64,000 nt of DNA from Grifola frondosa (GCA_001683735.1 LUGG01000006.1:806001-870000); one strand, 5' to 3'. Counted from the stretch's first letter, positions 36,611 to 48,650 are shown. Notes: a model not told the origin generated them from the letters alone. Translations and numbers: made by a program.

Positions 36611-38153
36611 ATGATTACTAGGTCTTCCAGTGTTCGTAGGGGCCGGTCGAAGACCGCTGGTGTTCAACGAGGCTCGGGCACTCAAAAGCCATCACGTAGT
36701 GGCTTAGCCGCTGCTAGCATCCGTTCGAAACCACAAGGTGATTATGTGCGAGTGGCTGCCACACTAGATCTCGTGGACGTGTGTTCAATGGTCATGTCTG
36801 TTTTGCACATCTCAGAAACTAGGAAAGCGAGGAGCAGGAGCGTCGTCGTCGTTGAGGTCGAGCGGCGCACAAAGACGCGCCCTGCCGCTGATCCTCCAAA
36901 GACAAATGTTCGAAAGCGAGCATCCTCTGCACCTACTAAGAAGCCCATCGCATCGTCACCAGCGAGGAAGACGAGATCTATCGCAAGGAAGTCTATAGGA
37001 GATTCATCTCCTCCTGCGCGCACTACCTCACGAAAGCCAACCACTCGTGGATCCGCTGCGAAGTCATCGTCGCAGTTGAAGAGTCGGGTGTAACTAGTGC
37101 AGGCCGTAAGACGTTGAAGCCGTCTACTAGCCGGATTGCCTCACAGAAAGCAAAGCGACCTGCTAGAGATGAAGATAGTGTGGAGTCGCTCAAGCGCAAG
37201 CGCGATCAGTTCAGGAGGAGGTTTCGAGCTTCCAGAAGTCGCAGCTCAAAGCAACTCAAGACTCCACAAAAGACAGAGGACTTTGGTGAAGAAGGAACAG
37301 GAGCTCTCACGCAAAGAAGAACATCTGGAGAAGCAGGAGCTGGCTCTGCAGAAAAGAATGAAGGAGACAGATGACTTGGCTGTCAGTCTAGTTCTCAATC
37401 GAGCGGAAGATGCATTGGCACAACTGGAGGAACAATTCACATGTGCGCTGTGAGTCATTTTGGCCATTGTCTTTTCACCGCTATCTGACTATGTCTCTTA
37501 GATGCTTTGACGTCATGTGCGTCCTAATGCGACCTCTTGCTTGCTGGCATTGACGCATTTTTAAGGGCATGTCCATATACACTGATACCTTCCCAATGTG
37601 GGCATACATACTGTGCTCTATGTATCCTGAAGTGGATGTTCTCGCACGTCCATCGCGATTGTGGTTACTGGCATGAAGCGCTAGAGTGTCCGCTCTGTCG
37701 CACTCGGCTCCCCTTTGCCGCTGAGCAAATACCCCGGTCGAGGTTCACATGCCCTTTGACTGCCAACAGGCTGGCCGATAAAATAGTCAACGACCTTATC
37801 AAGGTGCTCAGAGAGGAACCCAAGGTTGCAAGCAGCAGCGAGGGTAAGAAAGATAAGACAGCCCTAGAAGATGACGGTATGATCGCGACGTGGCGTGATG
37901 GCGGGACCTCTAGACGTGAATGGGAGCAAAGAGACAGGCAAGTCCAATCGAGTCTTATCTACCTTTTACTTTTCTGATCCTATTCCTTGCGAACTTGGCT
38001 TTTGTACCATTGCCTTTCAAACCGTACGTCCTTACGCTATGAACAAACAACTTACCCAGACGAGGAAGAGAGGAGGCGACTTTTCTCGCGAACAACTGGG
38101 CTGTGTTGAATGCGGACGAATTCATTGCCATGAAAGATCGCCTCGGGATGTAG
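36611..38153 (+). CDS. RING-finger E3 ubiquitin ligase-like protein with coiled coil
   Basis: The ATG at 36611 (MITRSSSVRRGRSK) opens a basic, S/T/P/K-rich N-terminus spanning two exons; the first intron is about 36741-36818. After an intron near 37086 there is a charged coiled coil (VKKEQELSRKEEHLEKQELA, 37290-37380). The RING follows: FTCALC at the end of one exon, then CGHTYCALCILKW and ECPLCRTRLP, a C3HC4-type arrangement with a long insert before the last pair. The following helix (NRLADKIVNDLIKVLREEP) and the tail WEQRDR then splice through a GC-AG intron (37938-38059) to a last exon ending MKDRLGM, stop 38151-38153. The frame before the coiled coil (about 37205) is uncertain. RING proteins of this type usually transfer ubiquitin; the substrate is unknown. 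Confidence 0.72.
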
Positions 38154-38564
38154 ACGATCGGTCCGGTTCTTCTCAATTCCTAGATGTCTCATTTTCATTC
38201 TTTTTCCACGTCGCTCAGATAGTGTTATCATCGTAAGAAAACATAGCAATTATTCATTCGAGGCTCATTCTCGCGGCTGTCGCGTCCCTGATCACCTGGC
38301 TAGACTTCGATGCTTCTTTGTCATTTTTAAACGCACATTATCTGCTTGAACTCTGTCTTAGTCGTCACATGTGCTTTTTATTTTATTTTACCAGGGCGAC
38401 GTCGCCTTGCAACGATGACCAACATCTAACCTTCGAAGTAATAATACCGTCCTGTTGCATCTCCACCGTGAACCTATAACTCTGGCTCCGGAGCCTCCGA
38501 TATTCGTACACGCAGCTTACAAGAAAGGATCTGTATTCGTCAAGGCAAGATGGTGTCTGCGCAT

Positions 38565-41482
38565 TCAAAGATAGAAGCAACGCTCTTTGAGTCCACGCAT
38601 ACCAAAAATGTCCTGCATGGATGCGGTCAGATACGGGCGCAGCACACCGAAACACCCACATACCCAGTCTGCGGGGTGATCCACAAGTCCGCCACCCCAT
38701 CCATCTTTCCCAATACCGCCGCGCCTTTCCACGCAAGCACGCGCGGGTCGACTTCCTTCGGAGGAGGAATGATCTGCACTTTCTCCATGTTTGGCACGAG
38801 GGGCGTCGCGATAGCCTGCAATCTGCGACCGCAGTCAGGACAGACATCCCATCAAATCGTGCAGACGGCCTGCTGTATGCGCGCTACACACCTGCTCTCG
38901 AGCGCATGCGCCATGCCCGGGACGAGCGCGGTCCCGCCGACGACGAGCACCGCCTGGAGATATTTGCGGATCTTCTCGTCGCCGCCGGCCGCGCGTGCGC
39001 TGTTGAAGATTGCGACGTCAAGCGGGAGCTTGCTCGCCTCGAAGCACACGTCGATCGCGTACCCGCCAGGGTACGACGGCGGTGGCTGCGGCGCGCGCGG
39101 CTGTTCATCCCGGCGGGTACGACGACTGGCTTCGTCTCGCCCTCGTCGTCCGCGATCTCCATCGGGGCATCCGCGGTGCCTTCACCTGCGACTATTGCTG
39201 GCGGGTTCTCGGTGGCGGGCGGCACGTCTGCTACCGGCACGTCTTCCTTCGTGTCGGACGGCGCGGTGCTTACAACGTCTGTGGGAGCATCTGAAATGTG
39301 CCGTCGCACGCAATCGCTCATCACCACAGCAAACATGCGAGCGGGAATGGGACGAACCTTCTTGCGCCGGCTGTGGAGAGACCCCCGGCTGTGCGCTTCC
39401 TTCTGGAGTCTGCAGGTTTGACGTCGGGATCGACTGTGGCTGCTCTGGTGGCACAATGGCGGGGGGCACAGCACTAGGTAGGAGGTGCTGCGTCGAGATT
39501 ACCATCGCTTGCGTCTGCAGGGGCCATACTTATCATCGTGTCACTCACAGATGACGCTTGCACTCACGACATGGTCCGAGGTCTGCTCCACGACCTCTTC
39601 GGTGACATCTGGATGGGAGAGCGGGCGAAGCCCGCGCGCTTCTGGTCGAACTCGATGACGCGCGGCTCGAAGAGACACTGCGAACGGTGCTGTTAGTGGA
39701 CCGCGCACGAGCGCGACGAGCGACTCACCATTGGTCCGAGGATGATCTCATCGTACGCACGCAGGCCGTACTTCTCCGTGGGCTTGCCCGGGCGGCGGAC
39801 GAAAAAATCGTAGAGGTTAAGCGCGACATCACCCTAGAACGAGAGCGAGAATCAGACACGCATGCACACACGGAGAATGGCCTCGGCGAGTGTGCATAAC
39901 CGCGCCTTGAGGTCCTCCATGATGTTCCAGTCGTACGAGCGCGCGAGATTCATGTCTCTGTACGGGAAGCTGATCCGCTCGAGGAGCACGTAGAGAAACT
40001 CGGTGATGTCGTCGCCGCCCATGCTCAGCGTCATCCTGCAGAGATATCAGTGACTGCACGGCCTGAGAACTGCGGTAGAGTCGACCTCGTATCTGGGAGG
40101 ACGAGCCCGTCGTCGACGCAAGCGATGCTGGTTTTGACGGCACCCATGTCTACTACACATGCATTCGAGATACCTGCTCCGTATGTCGCAGCAAGAGATT
40201 CCTGTGGCGCATACAATGAGCAATGAAATAGAATGACGTATGGCAAGGTCAGTTACTTCTGCGCACATAGCTGCTTGAAGCCCATAGATATTAGCAAAAT
40301 CCTAACGAAGCCTGGACGTAAAAACGGTCATAAAAGTCAGGTATCACAAGAACGACGAATAGTCCTGTGTTGGATTGCATGTTAAGAGGCTGTTCACAGT
40401 AGTGAGTAGCATGTAATACTGTACCTTGTACGAATTTGCGTCCATGCTCAATCTCTCTTTGAGCGTCGTACGAAGTATGGCTTCAAGGTCGCTGACGATC
40501 AATTGGGTCGACGGATAGTCCCGGGTATTGAACTTTCCTCCGTAGAGAGGCCATCTTACTACATAACCAAGCGCTGCTGGATCTGCCAGATGGAGAGCCT
40601 TGTGAAATTGTATCTGAGCACGGCATATGACGTGAGGAAGAAAGAGTTTGACAACACCTTCTCCCCAATCAAAACCTCATCCTCGGGAGGGGTCTGAATC
40701 CAACTGATGTGGTCAGGGTCATTCATCTCTGGGATAATTTCAGGCTTGAACTGTTCATTGAACGTAGATGCGATGACAGGTGCATTCGGGGTGACGCGCA
40801 GCTTGTAGAAGCGCATCCTATCCCGAAGTGAGACCGTGATCGCGGCGACTTTTACGTCGAACTGGATAGAAACCTATCAGTACGCGCTAAACCATGAGCT
40901 TATGGTGCATACTGGATCATCTGAGGTGAACGTGACCGCATATTCATCGCCATTTTGAACGGGTGGGGATGGGTGCATGCGAGATCTATCCTCGCGGGGA
41001 CGGGATATACCCTCGATGTACGTAGGCACGGGAACAGGGCGTTTGTGTTTGCGCGCGATGACATTCGGGACAGATATGGGATTGACATCACATGCTCTGC
41101 CTACGCGGAGAAAGCGCGAGCCTGGATGTATCACCAGTACTCTGGAGCCCCGTCGAGTCTATGAATCAGAGAACCAGTGTTCAGGGCGTTCAGTAGTGCT
41201 TATAGCGTAAATGTTTACCTCTGTAGGAGTGGAAGACCCTGTCTCATCTGTGACGGCCCTGCCTTTTGAACGAGCAGCATTTCTTGCCCATAGAGTTTGC
41301 GAGTCAGACTTGAGGTAGGTTGAGCCTAGGTGCTTTGGATTTGGTCTGGAGAAGGGATATTCAATGATATATGTTGAACACAAAGGACATCCCAAGGGAA
41401 TCACTGACGGTAATGGAACATGAAAGGATGTGTAGCGCATGGCAGATTCATCTCTCTTTGCATTTGGGATGCCGCGGGGCAT
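38565..41482 (-). CDS. ARP8: actin-related protein 8 (INO80 complex subunit)
   Basis: Arp8 is an actin-fold subunit of the INO80 chromatin remodeller that binds nucleosomes and DNA. N-terminal landmarks are RPNPKHLGSTYLKSDSQTLW and VIHPGSRFLRVGRACDVNPI. These are followed by SLAATYGAGISNACVVDMGA, MGGDDITEFLYVLLERI and the C-terminal AVLVVGGTALVPGMAHALES and PRVLAWKGAAVLGKMDGV. The last exon, DIFGMRGLKERCFYL, ends at the stop 38565-38567. At the preceding exon end (near 38673-38676), a four-base G-run on the plus strand with one base missing would explain the loss of the expected aspartate-tryptophan. An acidic/proline insertion loop at about 39100-39470 separates the actin halves. Introns are numerous. 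The first codons are uncertain: 41482 is the farthest in-frame ATG, with an acceptor-like CAG just before RPNPKH. Single copy; no neighbour suggests an operon-like role. Confidence 0.85.
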
Positions 41483-41991
41483 TTTCGATGGCTAGGGCAA
41501 TCGGACGAGACTCAAAGGGAACAAAATTGAAAACAGTTGGCGAAATATCAACTTGAGATGAGTCTCCGGGGCAGTACTCTGCCCGGAGCTATCACTGGTG
41601 CTGGGCTGTATTTGAATGGAACTGTATACATGGTCAGACTGGGTCGCGATGATAGAGCAGGTCTATTAGCACCTGTGAAAGGACCACTGTCAGATGGCTG
41701 ACAATGCGAGTGGCGTAATGCGAGGTACTAATACTTAAGTGTATTTATTATGCTACATAGTATCACAAGGGCGTGGCATCCAACTTACCTTCGTGAAAAT
41801 AACACAGTGGAGGTGGGAAGCAGTGACTATAGAATAATGACTATATGCTTGTCATACCTGGAGCAAGGTCACAGAACGTCAAACCCCTCTGATACGTAGT
41901 AGAAAGTATGAACATATCCATATTAGACAGTCATCATCAACTTTATATATTAAATTTTGAACTATATAAATTTTGTACAATAAATTCATGT
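41483..41991. other. intergenic, no gene supported
   Basis: Ordinary-composition sequence upstream of ARP8. The last 60 bases are AT-rich with TATATA-like stretches (41945-41985), consistent with the upstream region of tRNA-Pro 4. Confidence 0.4.
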
Positions 41992-42071
41992 GGCCTGGTG
42001 GTCTAGTAGTATGATTCCTTCTTAGGGCTGGCATCTGGAGGAGGTCCCGGGTTCAATTCCCGGCCAGGCCC
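41992..42071 (+). tRNA. tRNA-Pro(AGG) copy 4, with intron
   Basis: Complete cloverleaf with exons identical to copies 2, 3 and 5, and anticodon AGG. The intron is only 8 bases (CTGGCATC). A TTTT run follows immediately at 42072-42075. It lies about 1.1 kb upstream of, and codirectional with, Zn2Cys6 factor copy B. Confidence 0.88.
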
Positions 42072-43150
42072 TTTTGTGGAGTGCAATAGCTTTTCGTAGT
42101 GCACTTCCGTCTTCATTTTTATCAAATGTCTTCTTCTGCGAAGTAACTATTGTGATAATACGATCAATTTCCTCGGGGGTACTCAAGCCGCTCGCGGAAT
42201 GCTATTCATGATCACTTGATGCAATCCATCCAGCGCAATCCTGACATCAAGGATCACATTGTTCCGACCTGCTTATAATACCATCATGAACAGGTATGTC
42301 AGCCCGCAATCTTCGTCGGAGAATGTTCGGTACTGATGCAGTGCTATCTTAAATCAGAGTCGTACAGCCTCATTACAGTGGCAGGCTCGCCATCTCCCGT
42401 CTCTATTTGCGGAGCAACGTCCATTGTGCTCACTGCGGAGCAGCACACAGTGCTGTTCTGACTGATACATGTATTATATCACGACGTCGTTCTCAGGCAT
42501 GTCCGAGGATACCGTATCACTCGCGTATGCGCCGAGACGAAACCTCACTCTGCTCTTCTTCTCAACTTCGCTCTTATGGTGGCACCCATTCTCTCGGTGC
42601 TCTCATTGGTTCGTAGGCTAATTTGTGATGATTTCAACAGGAGTAGCCGCAACGAGATTCTCGCCATCTGATATGGTGAAATCGAGTGTCGAGAGTAAGA
42701 TCGGTGCAGCAGCGGGTTGGACCCGACATCGGCTGGACAAGTTTTTCCACTGCGCGACATTGATTGTATGGACTCAGCATGACAACGATGAGGCTTGGAA
42801 CTATGCACCTGGGCCTCCCATCGTCATCTACCCAGAATTGTAACCGGACGCTTTGTGTGGTAGTTCCACGCTGAGTACTGTGCCCGGGAGATGCTCACAG
42901 CCTACAGCTCTTCCGGGATGAATGGTTGGTTCCACCACGATGCTCACAACGGTGGTGTTTCAATGTATCACCGGGACACAAACGCGACAATGATTTTTGC
43001 CTATGGTGCGTTGTCTGGGATCTCTCTCGACGACATATGTGTTACACAGCCCATGTTTTTCTATGGTATATAGGGTGGTCATCGTGAGCTGAAGTGTCCA
43101 TAAAACAGAAACAATTGTACTAAAGTATCATCTATCGACGTCCCATTCAC
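42072..43150. other. intergenic upstream of Zn2Cys6 factor copy B
   Basis: Short open frames (42625-42843 and 42891-43073, +) encode sequence I do not recognise. No similarity to 20950-22139 is visible. It probably holds the promoter of copy B. Confidence 0.35.
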
Positions 43151-45092
43151 ATGCAATCGTCCTCGACGCCGTTGGAAAGAGGAAAGGCATGCTCTAGATG
43201 CAGGTCAGTAAGACGTATATTTCGTTGTATCATCCTAATCCATTGAATTGCAATTTTATTGCAGGAGGCGCAAAATGGTATGTGCTCAAACCCAACATTT
43301 GATAATCGACGCATTGAACGCGGTGGTAACTACAGCGCTGTGACGGAAAACATCCAGCTTGCAGTCAGTGTCTCCGCGCCGATAGAGCTGGAGACTGTGA
43401 GTATCTAGATGGACCAGGCCCGACACAAAATCAGATGTTGGAGGACGAGGTCATTCGCCTGGAAGGCCGTATTGCTGAATTGACTTCGGGGACCTCTTCG
43501 CTCGCTCTGCATGATCCATACGCGCAGTATCATCAGACGCAACCGTCTCAAAGCAGCCGATCTGATGCTTTGCAGAATCTGTAAGTTCAGAATTTTTCAT
43601 CCGCAAATTGCGCTGAAATGTCGTGTTACATAGCGTCCGAGGCTTCCTCCGGTACGCTTCGGAGTTTGGATTTTTCCTTCACATCCCTCGTTTCGTAGCT
43701 AAGGTTTCGTCTCCGCCTGCCTCGGATCATCCTCCCGCTTTCTTGCTATTGCTCAACGTTATATATCTAATGGGAGCCAAGCTGTCCGACAATGCCCAAT
43801 TGCAGGCACGACAACAGGGATATCTCACGGAAGCGCTCCAGCAACTACCTTCCGCTATGCTCGACCTCAACTCGGTCGCCGCGCTCTATGTGATACAGGC
43901 AGAAGTTCTGCTTGCAAATTACTTCTTTGACAGCAACCGTCAGTTGGAAGGCGCATATCATGCGAATGCGGCGGTGTCGATTGTGATGGCGTGCCAGCTC
44001 CATCTGATGCGGAGTTCTCGACGTCGTGTCGTGGGAGAAGCCGCGACGTATCGGATCCCTACTCCCGTGGATGCGATTGACGAAGGAGAAAGGATCAACG
44101 CTTTCTGGACTGTCTTTGTGCTTGATCGGTCTTGGGCTGTGGCTCTCGGATCGGCACCCGCGTTCACTGATGACGAGGCGTCGGGCACGCAAATCGATAC
44201 GCCCTGGCCACTGGCTATCACGAGCTACCAGAACGTGAGGATCACTGACTGAGGTGGTGCCGTGGCAGATATTGATATGTTCTTGCATAGCATCCTATTC
44301 CTTCCGGATTTCGCGGCATGCGCACAGTGAAGACATTTGTGGATGGTGCTGTGTCTGACAACGGCAGCCAGAGCATTCTCGCGATGCTTGCCAAAGCCGT
44401 TGTTCTATATGAGTGCGCCGCTCGACTTGCCACAAAGTATAATCCCTGTGCGCCATCTTTGTATATTCTACCGCGTGGTGTACCGACCGTGTTTCCGAGA
44501 TGATTTAGCCGATCAAACGAATCTACTGTCTCTGGACAACCGCATCGAACGCTTCAAGCAGACGCTGCCTGGGATTGACCGCGTCGACGCTTCCCGGCAG
44601 GATGTCGTCAGGAGCCTCCTGCTGATCCACACGCTGACGCGGTGCGCTACAATACAGCTGCACACGCCCGTCGTCCGGGACTGGGTGACAGCGAATAGCC
44701 GCACACTGCAAGCCGCTACTTCTGCGGCGAGGCTCTTGCAGACGGTGAACCTCGACAGCCTCAAGCTCGTCAATCCTTTCATGGGTGTAAGTTGCCATTT
44801 ATTCTTCTCTTCAGTGAGGAGAGCCTTATGATATCTCATATAGATGCTGTGGACATCGATTGCTCAAATAATTTCGCAAGGGATATCTACCGGGAGACGC
44901 CTGCGGGCTTCCCATGCTTCGACTTCCGCTTCTGCTCTCCCTAACGAGAGGATGTTGTCGGCAGCTTTAGACCAACTCGCTGCCGCGATGGAGCAGTCTG
45001 GAAATAGATCCCCGCTCATGAGTGCGTTTTATATATCTGACTGGAGAATGTTGCGTACTCAACCCTCTCTTCTAAACAGGGACCCAAATTAG
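43151..45092 (+). CDS. Zn(II)2Cys6 fungal transcription factor, copy B
   Basis: The ATG at 43151 (MQSSSTPLERGKAC) is followed by the same split zinc cluster as copy A (CSRCR, RRKM, then RCDGKHPACSQC), interrupted by introns at about 43204-43264 and 43279-43335. The leucine-rich coil (MLEDEVIRLEGRIAEL) ends before an intron at about 43580. The regulatory domain runs 43630-44235 in one open exon (RGFLRYASEFGFFLHIPRFV; WTVFVLDRSWAVALG). The C-terminal exon includes LTRCATIQLHTPVVRDWV. The stop used by copy A is substituted here, so this protein runs about 15 residues longer, to 45092. All six cysteines are present. The N-terminus and upstream DNA differ from copy A, so the two probably differ in expression. 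Confidence 0.86.
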
Positions 45093-45115
45093 AAACATGA
45101 AGCGATCCCCGTCAA

Positions 45116-45127
45116 TGACCTAGGTCA
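45116..45127. promoter_or_regulatory. 12-bp palindrome in the 3' flank of Zn2Cys6 factor copy B
   Basis: TGACCTAGGTCA, the counterpart of CGACCTAGGTCG behind copy A (18955-18966). The outer base pair differs but stays complementary. Confidence 0.35.
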
Positions 45128-45556
45128 GCGACGGGCGATATATTCCTCACAAAATCTCATAGATGTTTACTTCACATTTTTTATGCGTAGAGTTATTTAT
45201 TATTGGACCAACGTCTGTCATCGCATGCTCTGCCACTTATTTATTCTGTGGACTTTGACCTTTGCTCATAGCTGTACCGTTGCTATATCTCCATGCCATT
45301 CTCATAGATGCACCTCACATGTATCGCGACACAGCGTAGCTAGTACACACGTAGAAACAATATTCAGACCTTTCGTGATTCGCACAGTCGGTGGATCCAA
45401 CTTCTGAGACCTACGTCCTGAGCTTGGTCAGGAAGCTCCGCAACGGCACAGGCATCCGACTCTTCTGTCCACCAGACTCCTTCACGACAGCGCCTGACCT
45501 TCTACGCGCATTCTCGTCGCGCCCATCGCGCACAGGCGGGGGCACGGAGGTGGTCT

Positions 45557-47766
45557 TCAGCAGGCGCCGCGGCGCACCCCATCGGCCTTGGACACGCTCT
45601 TCCGCGCGCCTTTGGGGACCATCGGCACGGGGGTGCCGGCGCTGTGATCCGTAGGGAGACTCTGCCGCGTGTTGATGGAGCGCAATGGTGTACGGCGTTG
45701 GTCTGTCGACAGCGCAGTGGGCGTCTGCGCAATAGAAGGCGTCTTGGGGTTACGCATCAAGGCCCGCGCTGCGGGATGCTTCGGCGTGTTGTTGGCCACA
45801 TGGGCATTACTTGCGGTATGTGCGGTGTCCGCGGAATAGCTCTGGCGCAGCGGGGAGCGTTGCATGACACGCTTGGGGGAGGTCTCGAAGACGCGGGGAG
45901 ACAGTTCATGCTGCACGACGGGATACTCGTGTAGGCTCGGTACCGTGGAAAAGCGCACGCTCTTCTTCTCCTTGAGAATCCCGCGCACCGGCTTCAGACT
46001 CGCGCTGCTCGACGGGCGGGAGTGTGGCGGCGTGGACTGCAGACAGGTGGCTGGCGAAAAGCTGTCATCAACGGGAGTTTCAAACGGGACAGGCTTGTCA
46101 AACTGGCCGTAGATAGGCGAGGAAGGATCTACAGTAGGCAGAGGAAGGATCCTCTCCGATGTCTCAATGATGACTGTCTTGCGTCTAAGCTGCTTCAGGC
46201 TCGCTGGGCTCATCTCTTCATATTTGCCCATCTGATTGCTGGAGCTCGGCGTGGTTTCCCAGGACAACGAATCAACGTCAGCTGTATTCGCAGGGTCCGC
46301 GGCGTATGGAAGATCGCCCGGGGGGGAAACAGGTGGAGAGAGCTCTGCACAAAGACCCGCCGAGGCACCGTATTGATCCAACAGCTCCTTGGCAAAAGCC
46401 CATTCATCATCTGAGTCCGCAGAATATTGTGCGCAGGGCACCGTAGCCCAGCGACCCTCAGGTTCTGCAGGCGGGGTGGAGGGACCTTCAGGACGAAGCT
46501 CGGGACACTTGGACATCAGATTTGCGCACATCGCATCAAGGCCCATGGAGAACGTGGATGGGCTCTTGGCAAATTCGAAAGTCGGACTGTAGCTTGAAGG
46601 AGAGCCCAAGAACGGGGTGGGGATACCGGGGTAGGGATCATCTCCGACGTCGGCTTCCGGTTCCTTCGTCTTGAGCAATAATGTAGTGGGCACCTTCTGA
46701 CCCCTACGGACGGCTAAAGGGACGTGCGCGAGATTCTGAGAGGACTCAAGTGAAAATGGAAGCACTGCTGTGGAGTTGGAGATCGTGATTGTGGGTACAA
46801 CCACGGTAAGCATAGCTACTTCATCAGGAACGCGAAGGCCAGTAATACGAGGATCGAGGGTATCTTCCTCACTGACGGTGGAGAATCCACCGACTGGATT
46901 TCGGCCAAAACGAGTCATAGATAAGAAGTGCTTGCTTGGGAGGTTCGAACCATCAACTCGTCGATTCCGGAAAATCGCTTGAAATGCTTCAGGAGGAAAA
47001 ATTGAGCCGTCGGGAATCCATGGAGGGGCTATCTTCTGAGCGTCCGGACTGATGATTTCTTCCAAGGGAGGTGGCTCGCCAGGAGACGAGTGAGTAGACG
47101 CCTGATCTCAACACCACATCAAAATTACGTGCCTACAAGGAGAAGAATTTACACACCGCCCACTTATCCACACAGATGGTCTCCATTATCATGGCCTTAA
47201 GACGAGGTTCAGTCGGCGCGGCGATAGTAGCCTCAGAATCTTCACTGGTGCATGTCCCTCCAGAACCAGGACGGGCAGTCGGGACGAGCACAGGAGCAGT
47301 AGTACGGTGCCGGTATAGCTTAGGCCGATGACCAGTAGGAAAACAAGGGACATCTTCAAAGGAGTGTATACTATCCAGAGTGGAGGACACAGTAAGGAGC
47401 GAGGACAAGATGCTGTCGCATGGATTGGCAGCGAGGATATCTTTGATGTCCAGAGTCGCGGAAGAGTTCTGAGTCGAAATACCAGGTATACGTTTCAGCG
47501 GTGAGTAGCGCACGAAGCCTTGAGATAACATAGCTGTCTTGAACGAAAACACAGAAAGATCGCCTTACAGTATTCAAGCTCGCATAGTGCTTGTTGAGGT
47601 TGACCATCGACCGTTCGACTCGGCTGACATCGTGTCTGACAGCGGCCAGATAGAGGTGAAATCTGGCTGGATAGTATACCATCTGTAGAGACATGGCAAA
47701 CAAGCGACCGGATGACTGCCATGACGAAAAGAAATTGAATATTGTGAGGAAGGTTGGAGTTGGCAA
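45557..47766 (-). CDS. unknown proline/serine-rich protein with a possible PP1-docking motif
   Basis: The probable start is 47766 (MPTPTFLTIFNFFSS), with an N-terminal exon containing YYPARFHLYLAAVRHDVSRV. The middle exon is about 47152-47545. The main exon runs from about 47096 to 45557, about 510 residues, mostly disordered. Motifs seen: PPWIPDGSIFPPEAFQAIFR, and RGILKEKKSVRFSTVPSLHE near 45960, where KSVRF fits the K-x-V-x-F rule for protein phosphatase 1 docking. Three serine/proline boxes with ST-P sites follow (SPKRVMQRSPL, NPKTPSIAQTP). The exon 1-2 join needs a very short intron or an indel near 47520-47570. I do not recognise the family. A role as a PP1-regulated scaffold is a guess from one motif. 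Confidence 0.6.
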
Positions 47767-48650
47767 GCGCCGAGGGTGTTCTGAGCGCTCCGTCGGTTGG
47801 CTAAGTCCGAGTTGACGTCGACCACGACACTCGCTTCAGAATTGCTAGGTTTTGAACAATCTTTCTCTCTCCTCATCAGACCTACGGCTAGCGGCTTTAT
47901 CCTCGGTGCTTCATAACTTATCGTGTTTCGGAAAATTTTTGCACTGCTCATCCATCTCTTCTGCACTGCCATCGAGGCCGTCCACGTACTATCCTTATTC
48001 ATACCCCATACCCGCCATCTCTCCTTCGCTGTATCCAAAGAGACCGTACCCTATGTTTTCCTTCTGATTTGGGAGTAAATCCGTGTTGTCATTTCTACTG
48101 AAATATCGGACACATTGGTGAGTGCAGTTTCGCTTGCATCCGAAGGATGAGTCTTCTATCATTTGCACGTCAGTCTGAGTGTCTCTTGTACACGCTGGGT
48201 GTCTCTTGCACATGCTGGGTGTCTCTTGTACACGTTGGATGTCTATCTCGCATTTCTGATTCTGTATTGTCATGTTTTGCTCGTTATTTCATAGTTACTG
48301 ACTTTTGCGCTCTTCCAGTATATCCTTTCGTTCTCAAGAAGCTCCAGGCTCATATTTCCTTCACTTGTGAGTAAAACATTTCATGCATTGTGGGAAGGAA
48401 GATCGAGGAAGCCCCCTATCTGTTGTTTATCACTTGTGTGTAGTAGATGTTCCTTTACGAGTATCAGTGCTAGTTGAGTTTTCGTGCTCTCAAATGTGAC
48501 CACCGTTTCGTATCTCTCCGTTGCACTCGAATTGGTCCTCGAGAGGCTCGGGGCGTGTCGTCCTTGTCGTAGCATTCAGTTGGATATTATAAGATCGTAT
48601 CTGACCTACATTGCATCTATTCGCTGTAGGTCGCGATACCATCATTCATT
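47767..48650. other. shared promoter region between the unknown protein and the ELMO gene
   Basis: This region lies between divergently transcribed genes. It holds pyrimidine-rich tracts near 47870-48060 and 48480-48640 on the plus strand, typical of fungal 5' flanks, and the tandem repeat at 48181-48240. No coding sequence is supported. Confidence 0.45.
48181..48240. repeat. 20-bp tandem repeat, three units
   Basis: The unit GTCTCTTGTACACGCTGGGT occurs three times with 2-3 mismatches; a partial unit follows. It lies 410 bases upstream of the ELMO start, in the divergent promoter region. Confidence 0.75.

Noticed and set aside
42625..43073. Small genes before Zn2Cys6 factor copy B
   Set aside because: Two short frames in different registers, no splice signals that join them, and no counterpart before copy A.
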